Made by a program: the position numbers and the translations under genes. 64,000 bases of DNA from M3007 sp044230315 (lineage in GTDB: Bacteria; Bacteroidota; Bacteroidia; Chitinophagales; Saprospiraceae), in contig JBGARJ010000002.1 in the NCBI GenBank assembly GCA_044230315.1, positions 124,001-188,000 on the forward strand. Direction: 5' to 3'. Below the pieces are notes generated by a model. The model worked only from the letters and a program-made list of their open reading frames with translations, was not told the DNA's origin and did no database searches. Below are positions 8,960 through 18,088 of the stretch, in pieces; position 1 is the stretch's first letter; every line of letters begins with the position of its first letter.

Positions 8960-9311
8960 CGTTCTGGTAAAGCTGCCGGCGGTGGTTTGAGTTGAAAAAT
9001 CAGAACAATAAGCGCATTTAACCTTTCGATCTGATCATATAGTTGATGAATCGTCCGAATTAAAAAACGGAATTTGCTTTTTATAGTTCACATACAGGTA
9101 AAGCACCTTCAAAATCAAGCAATTAGCGCAAAACCGGGCAAAATTAGGGGATTTTGCAGGGAATTTTTAGCATCGCAGGGCCTGCAATTTTTTTTCAGGG
9201 CATTATTCTTTTTCCAGTGAAAACATCTACCTTTGCCCGCCCAAAAAACGGGCCGCTTTATTCCGGCCGGCCGATTTTTCAACCTTTGCATCATCGTTTT
9301 AGTAAACAAAT
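8960..9311. other. 352-base intergenic region between sucA and rpsT
   Basis: This divergent spacer holds the rpsT promoter (9228-9235) and leader. No clear TAnnTTTG was found for sucA on the minus strand. No RNA gene or repeat was recognised. Confidence 0.5.
9228..9235 (+). promoter_or_regulatory. Predicted -7 element of rpsT (TACCTTTG)
   Basis: TACCTTTG matches the Bacteroidota -7 consensus exactly; the -33 region is only T-rich. It leaves a leader of about 70 bases before the rpsT ATG. Confidence 0.55.
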
Positions 9312-9566
9312 ATGGCACACCACCTTTCCGCACTGAAGCGCATCCGCCAGAACACGAAGCGTCGTTTGCAGAACCGCTACTACAAGAAAACCGCGCGCAC
9401 GGCCATCAAAAACCTGCGCGGGCTCAAGAGCAAAGCTGAAGCCAGCGATTTCTTGCCCAAAGTGGTCAGCATGATCGACAAACTGGCCAAGCACGGCAGC
9501 ATCCACCGCAACAAGGCAGCCAACCTGAAAAGCGGCCTGACGAAATTCGTCAACAGCCTGGCTTAA
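9312..9566 (+). CDS. rpsT: 30S ribosomal protein S20
   Basis: The 84-residue, highly basic protein begins MAHHLSALKRIRQNTKRRLQNR and contains the S20 helical core with KNLRG and the C-terminal IHRNKAANLKSGLTKF motif. S20 binds 16S rRNA at the bottom of the small subunit. It has its own promoter and an intrinsic terminator 41 bases after the stop, so it is most likely monocistronic, as is usual for rpsT. Confidence 0.97.
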   Translation: MAHHLSALKRIRQNTKRRLQNRYYKKTARTAIKNLRGLKSKAEASDFLPKVVSMIDKLAKHGSIHRNKAANLKSGLTKFVNSLA

Positions 9567-9607
9567 CAGGCGGCCAGCGCCTGGTGGCAGCCTCCGGGGT
9601 TGCCGGG

Positions 9608-9646
9608 AGTGAAGGCATGAGCGCGACTCGTGTCTTCACTTTTTTT
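9608..9646 (+). terminator. Intrinsic terminator of rpsT
   Basis: The 14-base arms 9608-9621 and 9627-9640 pair, with two G-T wobbles, around the loop CGCGA and run into TTTTTT at 9641-9646. The T-run overlaps the -33 region of the next promoter. Confidence 0.8.
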
Positions 9647-9671
9647 GTTGCCGGCCACTTGGTTATCTTTG
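9644..9671 (+). promoter_or_regulatory. Predicted promoter of the PaaE-like gene
   Basis: TTTG at 9644-9647 and TATCTTTG at 9664-9671 have 16 bases between them. The chosen start codon (9768) lies 96 bases downstream; earlier in-frame starts lie at or before this element. Confidence 0.5.
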
Positions 9672-9767
9672 CCGCTTTTCCAAACCCTTGCAGCCGGCGA
9701 CTCCTTTTTTTTACCCCCGGATTGCCAGCGCTCACTACATCGCCCACCGGTAAATGGACGGCCCGAT

Positions 9768-10850
9768 ATGTCCGCTACGACCAAATTCTACAACCTCCGC
9801 GTGCGGGATATCCGCCGCGAAACGGCCGATACGGTCTCCGTCGCATTCGATGTGCCGGATGATCTGCGCGATCTGTTCCAATTCATACCCGGGCAATACC
9901 TGACGCTCCGGACGGTCATCGACGGCAGCGACGAGCGCCGCTCGTACTCGATCTGCTCGGCGCCGCATGAAAACGATCTGCGCGTAGCCATCAAAAAGGT
10001 GGAGGGCGGCGTGTTCAGCACCTTTGCCAACGAACAGCTCCGGGTTGGCGACGAATTGCGGGTGATGCCGCCGCAGGGGCGTTTCCATACCGAACTGGCC
10101 CCAGCCAACCGCAACCTCTATGTCGCCTTTGCTGCCGGCAGCGGGATAACACCGGTCATTTCAATCCTGAAAAGTGTGCTGCATCTGGAGCCCAACAGCC
10201 GTTTTCTGCTTTTTTTTGGCAACCGGGGCTTCGACCAGATCATCTTCCGCGAACAACTGGAGGACCTCAAAAACCGGTTTCCGGAACGCCTCGCCGTTTA
10301 TCATGTGCTGAGCCGCGAATCGATCGGCGCCGATCTGTTTAACGGCCGTCTCGACGGCGAAAAATGCCGGGCATACGGCCGCCTGCTTTTCGCGCCCGGG
10401 GAAGTGGACGCTTTCTTTTTGTGCGGTCCGGAAGATATGATTTTTGACATAAAAGCCAGCCTCGAGACCCTGGGCGCCGACCCCAAACATATTCATTACG
10501 AACTCTTCACTACCCCCGGCATGCCGAAAAAAACGGCTTCAGCGGGCGCAGGCGCCCACAAGGATGCCTTTGAGGCTTCGGTAGTGGTGATTCAGGACGG
10601 CATGCAGTTCGATTTCCGCTTGCCCTCCGATGGCAGCACCTTGCTCGACGCAGCCATGCGCGCCGGCGCCGACCTGCCTTTTTCCTGTAAAGGCGGCGTG
10701 TGCAGCACCTGCAAGGCCAAAGTGCTGGAAGGCGAAGTAGCGATGGAAGTGTGTTACGGGCTGGAGCCCGACGAAGTGGCAGCCGGGTTTGTGCTCACCT
10801 GCCAGTCGCACCCGAAGAGCAAGAAATTGGTAGTCAGTTTTGACGCATAA
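9768..10850 (+). CDS. PaaE-like flavin/2Fe-2S oxidoreductase
   Basis: The 360-residue protein has a ferredoxin-NADP reductase-type FAD domain with RRSYSICS (about residues 50-57), an NAD(P)-binding domain with AAGSGITPVISILKS, and a C-terminal plant-type [2Fe-2S] ferredoxin domain with CKGGVCSTCKAKV plus a later cysteine in LTCQSHP. This order is that of PaaE, which feeds electrons to the phenylacetyl-CoA epoxidase. No paaABCD genes are nearby, so it may serve a different oxygenase or desaturase. I chose the ATG at 9768 (MSATTKFYNLRV) because the longer open frame begins before a promoter. Confidence 0.87.
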   Translation: MSATTKFYNLRVRDIRRETADTVSVAFDVPDDLRDLFQFIPGQYLTLRTVIDGSDERRSYSICSAPHENDLRVAIKKVEGGVFSTFANEQLRVGDELRVMPPQGRFHTELAPANRNLYVAFAAGSGITPVISILKSVLHLEPNSRFLLFFGNRGFDQIIFREQLEDLKNRFPERLAVYHVLSRESIGADLFNGRLDGEKCRAYGRLLFAPGEVDAFFLCGPEDMIFDIKASLETLGADPKHIHYELFTTPGMPKKTASAGAGAHKDAFEASVVVIQDGMQFDFRLPSDGSTLLDAAMRAGADLPFSCKGGVCSTCKAKVLEGEVAMEVCYGLEPDEVAAGFVLTCQSHPKSKKLVVSFDA

Positions 10851-10852
10851 TT

Positions 10853-12769
10853 TTGTTTGCTTTGCACCCTGTGCAAACCCACGCGTTTTTTTCCAATACC
10901 CGGCTGCAAAGCCTGCTTCTCTTCGGATTGGCCTTCGTGCTGTATGCCAATACCCTGCACCACGGTTTTGTGCTGGACGACCTGGTGGTGATTACCCAGA
11001 ACAAATGGACACAGCAGGGCATTGGCGGCATCGCTAAAATTTTTTCGGACGATTCTTTTTCCGGCTACCTGAGCGGCAAACAAGCGGGTCATCTGTTGGC
11101 GGGCGGGCGGTACCGGCCCCTTTCACTCGCATGCTTCGCGGCGCTGGGGCAGTGGTTTGGCGCTGGCAACGCGCTGGCCTTCCACCTCTTTGCCGTGCTG
11201 TTGTATGCGTTGAACGGTGTGTTGGTATACCGGCTGGTGTTGCGTTTCATGGCTGCCGATACCGTGCGGGCGCAATGGGTGGCCTGGGCTACCGCCTTGT
11301 TGTTTGTGGCGCACCCGGTGCATACGGAAGTGGTGGCCAATGTGAAAAGTTGCGATGAACAACTGGCGCTTCTTTTTGGCCTCTCCGCTATGTATTGCCT
11401 TTTTCTGGCGGTCGACCGCCCTGGAAAACAGTGGCCGGCTGGCGCGTTTTTATGCTTTTTACTGGCCTGCCTGGCCAAAGAGAACGCTGTCACACTGATT
11501 GTGGCCGCGCCCCTGGCGCTCTGGTTTTTCAGGCCGGTATCGCCCGGGGTTGTGCTGCGGCGGACCTGGCCACTGACGCTGGCGCTGGCGGTTTTTCTGG
11601 TCTTGCGGGGCTGGGCGCTGGGTTGGCAGTTTGGCGGGCAGATGATGTTCGATCCGCTAAACAACCCGTTTCTGAAGTCGAACGGTCAGCAATGGGTTCC
11701 ATTCAGTGCGCAGGAACAGGCGGCCACCATTTTGTATATCCTGCTGCAGTACATTCGGCTGTTGGTGTGGCCGCATCCGCTCACCCACGATTATTATCCG
11801 TTCCAAATTGGAGCGCAAACTTTTTCAAAAGCTGGTCCCTGGGCCGGGCTTCTGGGGTACGGCTTGTTGCTTGCCTGGGCGATTCGGGCCGCAGTCCGGA
11901 AAACCCCGGCGGCGTTTGGCGTCCTGTTTTACATGATCACCCTGAGCGTCACCGTCAATATTTTTTTTCCTGTTGGGGTTTTTATGGCCGAGCGTTTCCT
12001 GTTTTTACCGTCGGTGGGGTTTTGCCTGGCGCTTGCAGCCGCCGCAGCGGGTTTGGTCGGGCAAAGGCAAAATTGGATGACGGCAGGATGGATCACCGTA
12101 GTGGTCCTGTTCGGTTGGTTGACCCTTCGGCGCAATCCGGCCTGGGCCAGCAACGACCGGCTTTTTCGGGCCGATATAACCGCGTCGCCCAACAGCGCCA
12201 AACTGCGCAACGACCTCGGCACCCTGCTGCTCGATGAAGCGCTGCATGCCCCCGACCCTGCGCGGCGGCGGGCCTTGCTGGAGGAAGCGGAAACCCATTT
12301 GAAACGGGCCATTGAACTGCATCCGACTTATTACGACGCGTGCCTGGCCTACGGCGCCTGCGCTTTTTACGTGCAAAAATTCGATGCCTCCATCGATGCC
12401 TACCGGCGGGCCAACCGACTCGACCCGCAGGATACGAAAAACAGGGTTGGCCTGGCCTATGCATTGCGCTATGGCGGAGATTATTATGCCCGTGAAAGAA
12501 AGGACCCGGAAACAGCCATCCGCTACCTGACCGAGGCCTGGCAACTTCAACCGGATACGGCGATCGCCCTGCACCTGTCGGCGAATTACCAACAGATCGG
12601 CCGACAGGAGGAAGCGGCCGGTTGGGTTAAAAATGCCGCGGCTCTTGCGCCCAACGACCCGGCCATACTGCGCGCGCTGAGCGAAGCCTGGCTGGCTGCC
12701 GGCCACCCGGCAGAAGCAGCAGATGCCGCCCGTCGCGCGGCTGCGCTTCAACCCCCGGCGTCGCACTAA
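10853..12769 (+). CDS. TMTC-like multi-pass membrane protein with TPR repeats
   Basis: Up to 638 residues: roughly 11 membrane segments in the first 440 residues, then TPR repeats to the end. After the first helix sits HGFVLDD, the acidic loop motif of GT-C fold glycosyltransferases, and a second loop has HPVHTEVVANV with KENAVTL further on, as in the DUF1736/TMTC O-mannosyltransferase-like family. It may transfer a lipid-linked sugar to envelope proteins. The start is uncertain: TTG at 10853 is 2 bases after the upstream stop, and GTG at 10871 would fit a TAATTTTG element at 10848-10855. Confidence 0.82.
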   Translation: MFALHPVQTHAFFSNTRLQSLLLFGLAFVLYANTLHHGFVLDDLVVITQNKWTQQGIGGIAKIFSDDSFSGYLSGKQAGHLLAGGRYRPLSLACFAALGQWFGAGNALAFHLFAVLLYALNGVLVYRLVLRFMAADTVRAQWVAWATALLFVAHPVHTEVVANVKSCDEQLALLFGLSAMYCLFLAVDRPGKQWPAGAFLCFLLACLAKENAVTLIVAAPLALWFFRPVSPGVVLRRTWPLTLALAVFLVLRGWALGWQFGGQMMFDPLNNPFLKSNGQQWVPFSAQEQAATILYILLQYIRLLVWPHPLTHDYYPFQIGAQTFSKAGPWAGLLGYGLLLAWAIRAAVRKTPAAFGVLFYMITLSVTVNIFFPVGVFMAERFLFLPSVGFCLALAAAAAGLVGQRQNWMTAGWITVVVLFGWLTLRRNPAWASNDRLFRADITASPNSAKLRNDLGTLLLDEALHAPDPARRRALLEEAETHLKRAIELHPTYYDACLAYGACAFYVQKFDASIDAYRRANRLDPQDTKNRVGLAYALRYGGDYYARERKDPETAIRYLTEAWQLQPDTAIALHLSANYQQIGRQEEAAGWVKNAAALAPNDPAILRALSEAWLAAGHPAEAADAARRAAALQPPASH

Positions 12770-12776
12770 AACGGTA

Positions 12777-12807
12777 TTTGACCAGCGGCCTGCGTATCCT
12801 ACCTTTG
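12777..12807 (+). promoter_or_regulatory. Predicted promoter of ddl
   Basis: TTTG at 12777-12780, 19 bases, then TACCTTTG at 12800-12807 is a near-perfect Bacteroidota promoter. The ddl ATG follows 23 bases later, which decides the start at 12831. Confidence 0.8.
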
Positions 12808-12830
12808 CTGCAAAACCGAACCCGGCACGC

Positions 12831-13790
12831 ATGAAAAATATTGCCATCCTCACCGGCGGCGACTCCGCCGAACGCGTCATTTCACTGCAGAGCGGGCAGG
12901 TGGTGCAGAACCATTTGCCTGCCGATCGCTACCGGTCTTTTCTGATCGATATTCAGGGGGCCGATTGGAAGGAACTGGCCACCGGCACGGCCATCGACAA
13001 GAACGATTTTTCCCTGACCCTGAACGGCGAGAAAATCCGCTTCGATTGCGCATTTGCCGCACTCCACGGAAGCCCGCTGGAGGATGGTAAAATGCAGGGT
13101 TACCTGGAGATGATCGGACTGCCTTACACCTGCTGCAACGGCTATGTGAGCGCTCTTACCATGAATAAAAACGACACCAAAATGCACCTGGCGCCCTTTG
13201 GCGTGCCTATGGCCAAATCGGCATTGATCCGGCGGGGCGATCCGGTGGATACCCAGAAGCTGCTTGCTTTGGGGCTGCCGCTGTTTGTGAAGCCGAATAC
13301 GCACGGCTCCAGTTTTGGCGTCACCAAGGTAAAAACGGCGGATGCCTTGCTACCGGCTATCGAGGCGGTTTGGCCGTACGACGGGGAAGCGGTGGTGGAG
13401 GCTTTTATGCCGGGTCGCGAGTTTGCCAACGGCGCCCTCCGGGTGAATGGCGAAGTAGTGGTGCTGCCGGTCACGGAAATTATCCCCGAGAAAGAGTTTT
13501 TCGACTATGAAGCCAAATATGAAGGCAAGTCGAAAGAGATCACGCCTGCGGAACTCAGCCCGGAATTGACCCGGCAATGCCAGGAGCGATCCCGCTTGCT
13601 GTATGAAGTGCTGCGCTGCCGCGGTGTGGTGCGCTTCGATTACATCCTGTTGGGCGACATCTTTCACATCCTGGAAGCCAATTCGATACCGGGTATTTCA
13701 CCGGCGAGTATTGTGCCCCAGCAGGCGCGGGCGCATGGGTGGGCCTTGGGCGACTTTTTTGCGTTGCTGATTGAAGAAGCCTTGCGGTAA
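12831..13790 (+). CDS. ddl: D-alanine--D-alanine ligase
   Basis: The 319-residue ATP-grasp enzyme starts MKNIAILTGGDSAERVISLQSG, with the glycine-rich N-domain and S-A-E-R-x-I-S motif. Further on are the central ATP-grasp segment FVKPNTHGSSFGVTKVK and the C-terminal catalytic block RGVVRFDYIL...ILEANSIPGISPAS with its metal-binding Glu/Asn. It makes the D-Ala-D-Ala dipeptide for peptidoglycan in the cytoplasm. It has its own promoter and ends 6 bases before a convergent small gene. No mur genes adjoin it. Confidence 0.95.
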   Translation: MKNIAILTGGDSAERVISLQSGQVVQNHLPADRYRSFLIDIQGADWKELATGTAIDKNDFSLTLNGEKIRFDCAFAALHGSPLEDGKMQGYLEMIGLPYTCCNGYVSALTMNKNDTKMHLAPFGVPMAKSALIRRGDPVDTQKLLALGLPLFVKPNTHGSSFGVTKVKTADALLPAIEAVWPYDGEAVVEAFMPGREFANGALRVNGEVVVLPVTEIIPEKEFFDYEAKYEGKSKEITPAELSPELTRQCQERSRLLYEVLRCRGVVRFDYILLGDIFHILEANSIPGISPASIVPQQARAHGWALGDFFALLIEEALR

Positions 13791-13796
13791 GGCGCG

Positions 13797-14132
13797 CTAC
13801 CATTCCCAGCCCTCCATATCTTTCAGCGGAGCGGGTTTAATGGTGCGCTTTGTTTCCAACCGCTGTTTTTGCCGCTCCAGCACGAGGCGGGCAAGGCCCA
13901 CATTGGCGGGCTCGGGGGCGCCGGGATGCATGACGGGTACGATCTTTTTTTCCAGCACGTCAAGCCGGTACAACAGGCTCATGAGGTACTCCGGCTGATG
14001 CTCCAGTAAGTCGGCAATCCGCTCGGCGATCAGGGCAAGCAATTCTTCTTCGCTAGCCGGCTCGGCGGCATTTTCCAACTCGAATGGCGCGCGGACGAGC
14101 GCCGTGGTTTGTGCTAAAATATCGTCAGGCAT
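13797..14132 (-). CDS. Hypothetical small acidic/helical protein
   Basis: I do not recognise this 111-residue protein. It has no signal peptide or membrane segment. The first half is acidic and helix-forming (PASEEELLALIAERIADLLEHQPE), resembling a small helical protein, and the end is basic then aromatic (DMEGWEW). A TAACTTTG element on this strand ends 6 bases before the ATG, which supports a real gene and implies a leaderless transcript. An upstream TTG at 14141 lies in that element and is not used here. Confidence 0.6.
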   Translation of the reverse strand: MPDDILAQTTALVRAPFELENAAEPASEEELLALIAERIADLLEHQPEYLMSLLYRLDVLEKKIVPVMHPGAPEPANVGLARLVLERQKQRLETKRTIKPAPLKDMEGWEW

Positions 14133-14138
14133 GTTGTA

Positions 14139-14146
14139 CAAAGTTA
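14139..14146 (-). promoter_or_regulatory. Predicted -7 element (TAACTTTG) abutting the start codon
   Basis: On the minus strand TAACTTTG matches TAnnTTTG and is separated from the ATG at 14132 by only 6 bases. No -33 TTG was seen at ideal spacing. Confidence 0.45.
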
Positions 14147-14359
14147 GGCAAAATTATGTCGGCTATAGTTCTGTGTTGTATAGACGACACTTATTAAAAA
14201 AATTTACATAAAAGAATTACCGCCTTTCCTTAATGCATTATATTCGGGACTCCTTTTTTAACCCGTCCCTCCTGCCCTCCGGGAACAAAACCTCAGACCT
14301 GAATCCTCCCCCGCCTGCCCCCCGCTCGTTGTAGCATTTTTCACCCTTTATGTAAACAT

Positions 14360-17300
14360 ATGAAACGACTTCCAAACATTCCATTGGCGCAGCTTATTGC
14401 CGTGCTGATGCTTTTGACCGGCAGGCTTTGGGCACAGCAAACCCCATTTTCTATTCAGTTGTCGGGCCTGCAACCCCGTATAGCACTGGACGTTCCGCCG
14501 GGAACATCCACCGTTCATTTATGCGACCTGATCCCGGGAAATACCTACACCGTAACCGCAGTGGGCGCTGTGTATGGCCAACAATCGGTCTTTGCATTGG
14601 CGCCGGTGATGCCCAATACCGGGTCACCCGCGCGACCCAGTATGCGTTTCACAGCCCGGGAGGCCTGTATAGACCTCCAGGTGACGGCCAGCAATCCGCA
14701 ACCGCTGACGACCATCCCGATGTACTTGTCGCTCAATTGCGAAAGCTGTCCCGCGGAAACCCTTCCGCCCGGTAAAAAACAGAGCCTGGCCGAGTCGGCC
14801 AACTTATCGGTAACCGCAGGCGTCGACCCGCTCAGCCTGGTGAAAAACACGCTGATCGGCGGCGGTTGCTACGACATTAGCAACGTCACATATTCAGGTC
14901 CGGCCAATGGCAGGGGGACATTTATGAACGGGGCTGCAAGCATCGGTATCGACAAAGGCATTGTGCTCAGCACCGGTACGGTAAGCGCGCTCCCCGGCCC
15001 CAACCTCGTAGGCAATACCTATGGCAACACGGCCGGGTTCAATACCAACAGCCCGAATGATCCAGACCTGGCGACACTCACGGCGGGCGACCAGTTCGAT
15101 GTCATTAAACTAGAATTTGATTTTACTCCGACGGCCGATACGGTGCGGTTCGACTACGTGTTTGGTTCGGAAGAATATTGTGAATTTGTCGGATCGACCT
15201 ATAACGACGTGTTTGGTTTCTTTATCAGCGGTCCGGGCATAACCGGGAAAAAGAACCTTGCTCTCATCCCGTCCACCAACACGCCGGTGGCCATTAACAA
15301 TGTGAATTACCTGACGAATTCCCAGCAATACGTCAACAACGACATTTTTTTTCCGCTTTGCTTGTTGCAGGGAGCGGCCAACCTCAGCGATTGCGCATTA
15401 GACGGCTGGACCAAGTCTTTCACAGCAACAGCCGCCGTTATCCCCTGCGAAACCTACCACATCAAACTGGCCATCGCCGATATTTCGGATGGCTTGTATC
15501 TGTCGAGCGTGTTTCTGCGCGCCAATTCGTTCGAAGCCGGCGGCACGGCAAAAGCCGAAGCGGTATATCCCGGCGGCGCAGCCACGGCCTATGAAGATTG
15601 CGGCAATGCGTATATCAAGTTTATCCGCGACAATACCAATACGGCGGATTCGCTCGTCATCGATTTTGATTTGTCTGCTTCGAGTACCGCCACCCCGGGC
15701 GTGGATTTTGTGCCTATCGCCGGCCCGGTGATCATTCCGCCAGGGGCCACGGAGGTGCTGGTTCCGATCCAGATATTGCCGGATACGCTTACGGAAGGCC
15801 AGGAAAGCATTGTGCTTTTGCTCGACAATCCGTGCTCCTGTGTCCAAACCATGGTCGAGTTTTTGATTGATGACAAACCGCCGCTGGAGATGACCCTGAA
15901 CGGCGCGTCCATTTGCCCCGGCGCTTCGGCCGTACTTGCGCCTGTGGTGACCGGGGGCGTTCCGCCTTATACCTACCAATGGAATAACGGCAGCACCACA
16001 GATTCAATCACCGTGAACACCGCCGGGACCGTGGTTCTTACCGTAACCGATGCCTGCGGTGACGAGCGGGTTGATTCCGCCCAGGTGACGATCCTGCCGG
16101 CTATTTTGCTCAATGAAGAAATATCCTTTTGCATCGGCGATTCCGTCACGATAAACGGCATTACCTACACGGCGGCTACAACCCTGACCGATACCCTCCC
16201 CGGTACGGGCGACGCCTGCGACACCATCCGGACGATCGTTATCTCCGTCTCGGAACCCACGCTCCTGTCCGATACCATAACGTTCTGTGCCGGCGATTCG
16301 GTGGTGATCAACGGAACGGCCTATTTCGGTTCAGGTACGGTAACCGATACCTTGCCGGGCCTGGGCGGCGCTTGCGACACGATCCTGACCTACGTTCTGG
16401 ATGCGCTGCCCTTACCCACCCGAAACGAGACTCTTTCGCTCTGTCCCGGAAGCACGGTGACCATAGGCGGCGTATCGTATTCGGCCCCCGGTACCGTGGT
16501 AGATACAATCCCCGGCTCGGGAGGCGGCTGCGATACCGTAGTAACCTACGTGTTGGAGGCGTTGCCACAGCCCGCGCGAACCGAAACACTCCAGCTTTGT
16601 CCCAGGTCGATGGTCAATATTGGCGGCACCTTGTACACAGCCCCGGGTATGGTGGTCGACACCTTGCCGGGTAGCGGCGGCGCTTGCGATACCATTGTGA
16701 CCTATGTGCTCGACGTGTTGCCGCAACCTGTACGGGTCGAAACGCTGGCGTTTTGCCCCGGCAGTTCGGTGACCATAGGCGGCATGGTGTACACTGGGCC
16801 GGGTACCGTGTTGGATACTCTGCCGGGCCTGAGCGGCGCCTGCGACACGATAGTGACCTACACGCTCGAGTTGTTGCCGCAGCCTGCCCGCTCCGAAACA
16901 ATCGGCTTTTGTCCGGGCGATTCGGTGCTTTTAGGCGGGCATGCTTACTCGGCTCCCGGTACGGTAGTGGATACGCTTGCGGCTTCGGTGGGTTGCGATA
17001 CGATCGTGACGTATACGCTGAAATTCCTCACACCAGCGCCGTCGACGGTCAAGATCATCTGCCCGGGTAGTATTGTTGTTTCCGATGGAAAACCTACGGC
17101 AGTGACGTACGCCCAGCCTACCGCTTCGAGCGATTGCCCCTGCCCGGGTATGGCGCTCACGCTGACGGGCGGCTTACCCTCCGGGGCTACCTTCCCGCTG
17201 GGCGCCACTTCGGTGTGTTATACGGCAAAAGACAGCTGCGGCAATACAGCTTCTTGTTGTTTTCAGGTGGAAATCAATGAGACGACACCTTGCGATATCA

Positions 17301-18001
17301 AGGAAATCGGTTGCATGAAGTATGAATTGCTGACGATAACCAAAGACGCAGCGGACAACAAGACGTACCGCATCCGGGTGACGAACAACTGCTCCAATGA
17401 AATGGTCTATACGATCTTTCAACTGCCCTTTGGCGTCACGGCCGTCAAACCGCCGAATAACACGCTGTACACCTCTCCAGGCGGTCGCATTTATGCCGTG
17501 CGGAATCCGAATGCGGCACCTTTCTATTCTATTCGGTTTTCGGCCAAAACCAATGGCCTGACCAACGGCCAGTCGGATATTTTCGAATATACCCTGCCGC
17601 CGTTGTCATCACCCAACTACATCCATGTAGGCACCAAACTGCTCACGCAAACGTATTTCGAAGCCTACCTGAATACGTTCTTCTGCCCGGTGGTGTTCGC
17701 ACCCAGTGCGATGCGCGAGCAATCGGAGTCAACGCAACCTGTGGTATCACCCATTTGCACGGTGTTCCCCAATCCAACAAAGGACAAGCTCTTCGTCGAC
17801 CTTTCGGGTTGGAAACCGGGATCGGTGCGACTCCGGGTGTTCGACAGCCGTGGCCAGAGTATCCGACAAACGACGGTTGCGGCCGGCGATGGCGTACAAG
17901 AGTTGCAGCTGCCTGCCGGATTGGCGGAAGGTCTGTATTTTATGGAAGTTTTAGCGCCTGACGGACAGAAGCAGACCGTCCGGTTTGTCGTACAGCATTG
18001 A
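14360..18001 (+). CDS. Choice-of-anchor L domain, repeat-rich T9SS type A secreted protein
   Basis: This 1213-residue protein has a signal peptide (to about residue 26), a choice-of-anchor L domain (about 150-395, with VRFDYVFGSEEYCEFV and NDVFGFFISGPGI), a Calx-beta-like region (about 400-505, TPGVDFVPIAGPV), a PKD/SprB-like segment (about 510-580), six tandem repeats of about 51 residues (582-890), an HYR-like domain (about 895-975), an unnamed domain (978-1109) and a T9SS type A sorting signal (from about 1135, VFPNPTKDKLFVDL). It should be exported by the Sec and T9SS pathways and attached to or released from the surface, possibly as an adhesin. A terminator follows. The 978-1109 domain recurs in the gene at 42871. 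Confidence 0.9.
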   Translation: MKRLPNIPLAQLIAVLMLLTGRLWAQQTPFSIQLSGLQPRIALDVPPGTSTVHLCDLIPGNTYTVTAVGAVYGQQSVFALAPVMPNTGSPARPSMRFTAREACIDLQVTASNPQPLTTIPMYLSLNCESCPAETLPPGKKQSLAESANLSVTAGVDPLSLVKNTLIGGGCYDISNVTYSGPANGRGTFMNGAASIGIDKGIVLSTGTVSALPGPNLVGNTYGNTAGFNTNSPNDPDLATLTAGDQFDVIKLEFDFTPTADTVRFDYVFGSEEYCEFVGSTYNDVFGFFISGPGITGKKNLALIPSTNTPVAINNVNYLTNSQQYVNNDIFFPLCLLQGAANLSDCALDGWTKSFTATAAVIPCETYHIKLAIADISDGLYLSSVFLRANSFEAGGTAKAEAVYPGGAATAYEDCGNAYIKFIRDNTNTADSLVIDFDLSASSTATPGVDFVPIAGPVIIPPGATEVLVPIQILPDTLTEGQESIVLLLDNPCSCVQTMVEFLIDDKPPLEMTLNGASICPGASAVLAPVVTGGVPPYTYQWNNGSTTDSITVNTAGTVVLTVTDACGDERVDSAQVTILPAILLNEEISFCIGDSVTINGITYTAATTLTDTLPGTGDACDTIRTIVISVSEPTLLSDTITFCAGDSVVINGTAYFGSGTVTDTLPGLGGACDTILTYVLDALPLPTRNETLSLCPGSTVTIGGVSYSAPGTVVDTIPGSGGGCDTVVTYVLEALPQPARTETLQLCPRSMVNIGGTLYTAPGMVVDTLPGSGGACDTIVTYVLDVLPQPVRVETLAFCPGSSVTIGGMVYTGPGTVLDTLPGLSGACDTIVTYTLELLPQPARSETIGFCPGDSVLLGGHAYSAPGTVVDTLAASVGCDTIVTYTLKFLTPAPSTVKIICPGSIVVSDGKPTAVTYAQPTASSDCPCPGMALTLTGGLPSGATFPLGATSVCYTAKDSCGNTASCCFQVEINETTPCDIKEIGCMKYELLTITKDAADNKTYRIRVTNNCSNEMVYTIFQLPFGVTAVKPPNNTLYTSPGGRIYAVRNPNAAPFYSIRFSAKTNGLTNGQSDIFEYTLPPLSSPNYIHVGTKLLTQTYFEAYLNTFFCPVVFAPSAMREQSESTQPVVSPICTVFPNPTKDKLFVDLSGWKPGSVRLRVFDSRGQSIRQTTVAAGDGVQELQLPAGLAEGLYFMEVLAPDGQKQTVRFVVQH
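16103..17035 (+). repeat. Six tandem ~153-base coding repeats
   Basis: Within the large T9SS protein, six units of about 51 residues follow each other. Each carries ET(or similar)-x-x-x-C-P/I/A-G near its start, GG/NG-x-x-Y in the middle, then DTLPG-x-x-GACDTI-x-TY-x-L. The middle units are most alike and are joined by LPQP. Both cysteines are kept in all units. Confidence 0.85.
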
Positions 18002-18019
18002 TTTGAACCTGATTTTCTT

Positions 18020-18075
18020 AAAAAGGCGGCATTTGAAGCCCTGCGTTGGCGGTGGCATCGAATGCCGCCTTTTTT
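18020..18075 (+). terminator. Intrinsic terminator after the choice-of-anchor L gene
   Basis: AAAAAGGCGGCATT (starting at about 18020) pairs with AATGCCGCCTTTTTT (18061-18075) around a 27-base loop that contains its own short pairing. The T-run completes a standard terminator. Confidence 0.75.
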
Positions 18076-18088
18076 GGGAAAATATGTG

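Noticed and set aside
16103..17035. Possible CRISPR or non-coding tandem array
   Set aside because: The repeats are in frame with a multiple of three, code for similar protein units and have no spacer pattern.
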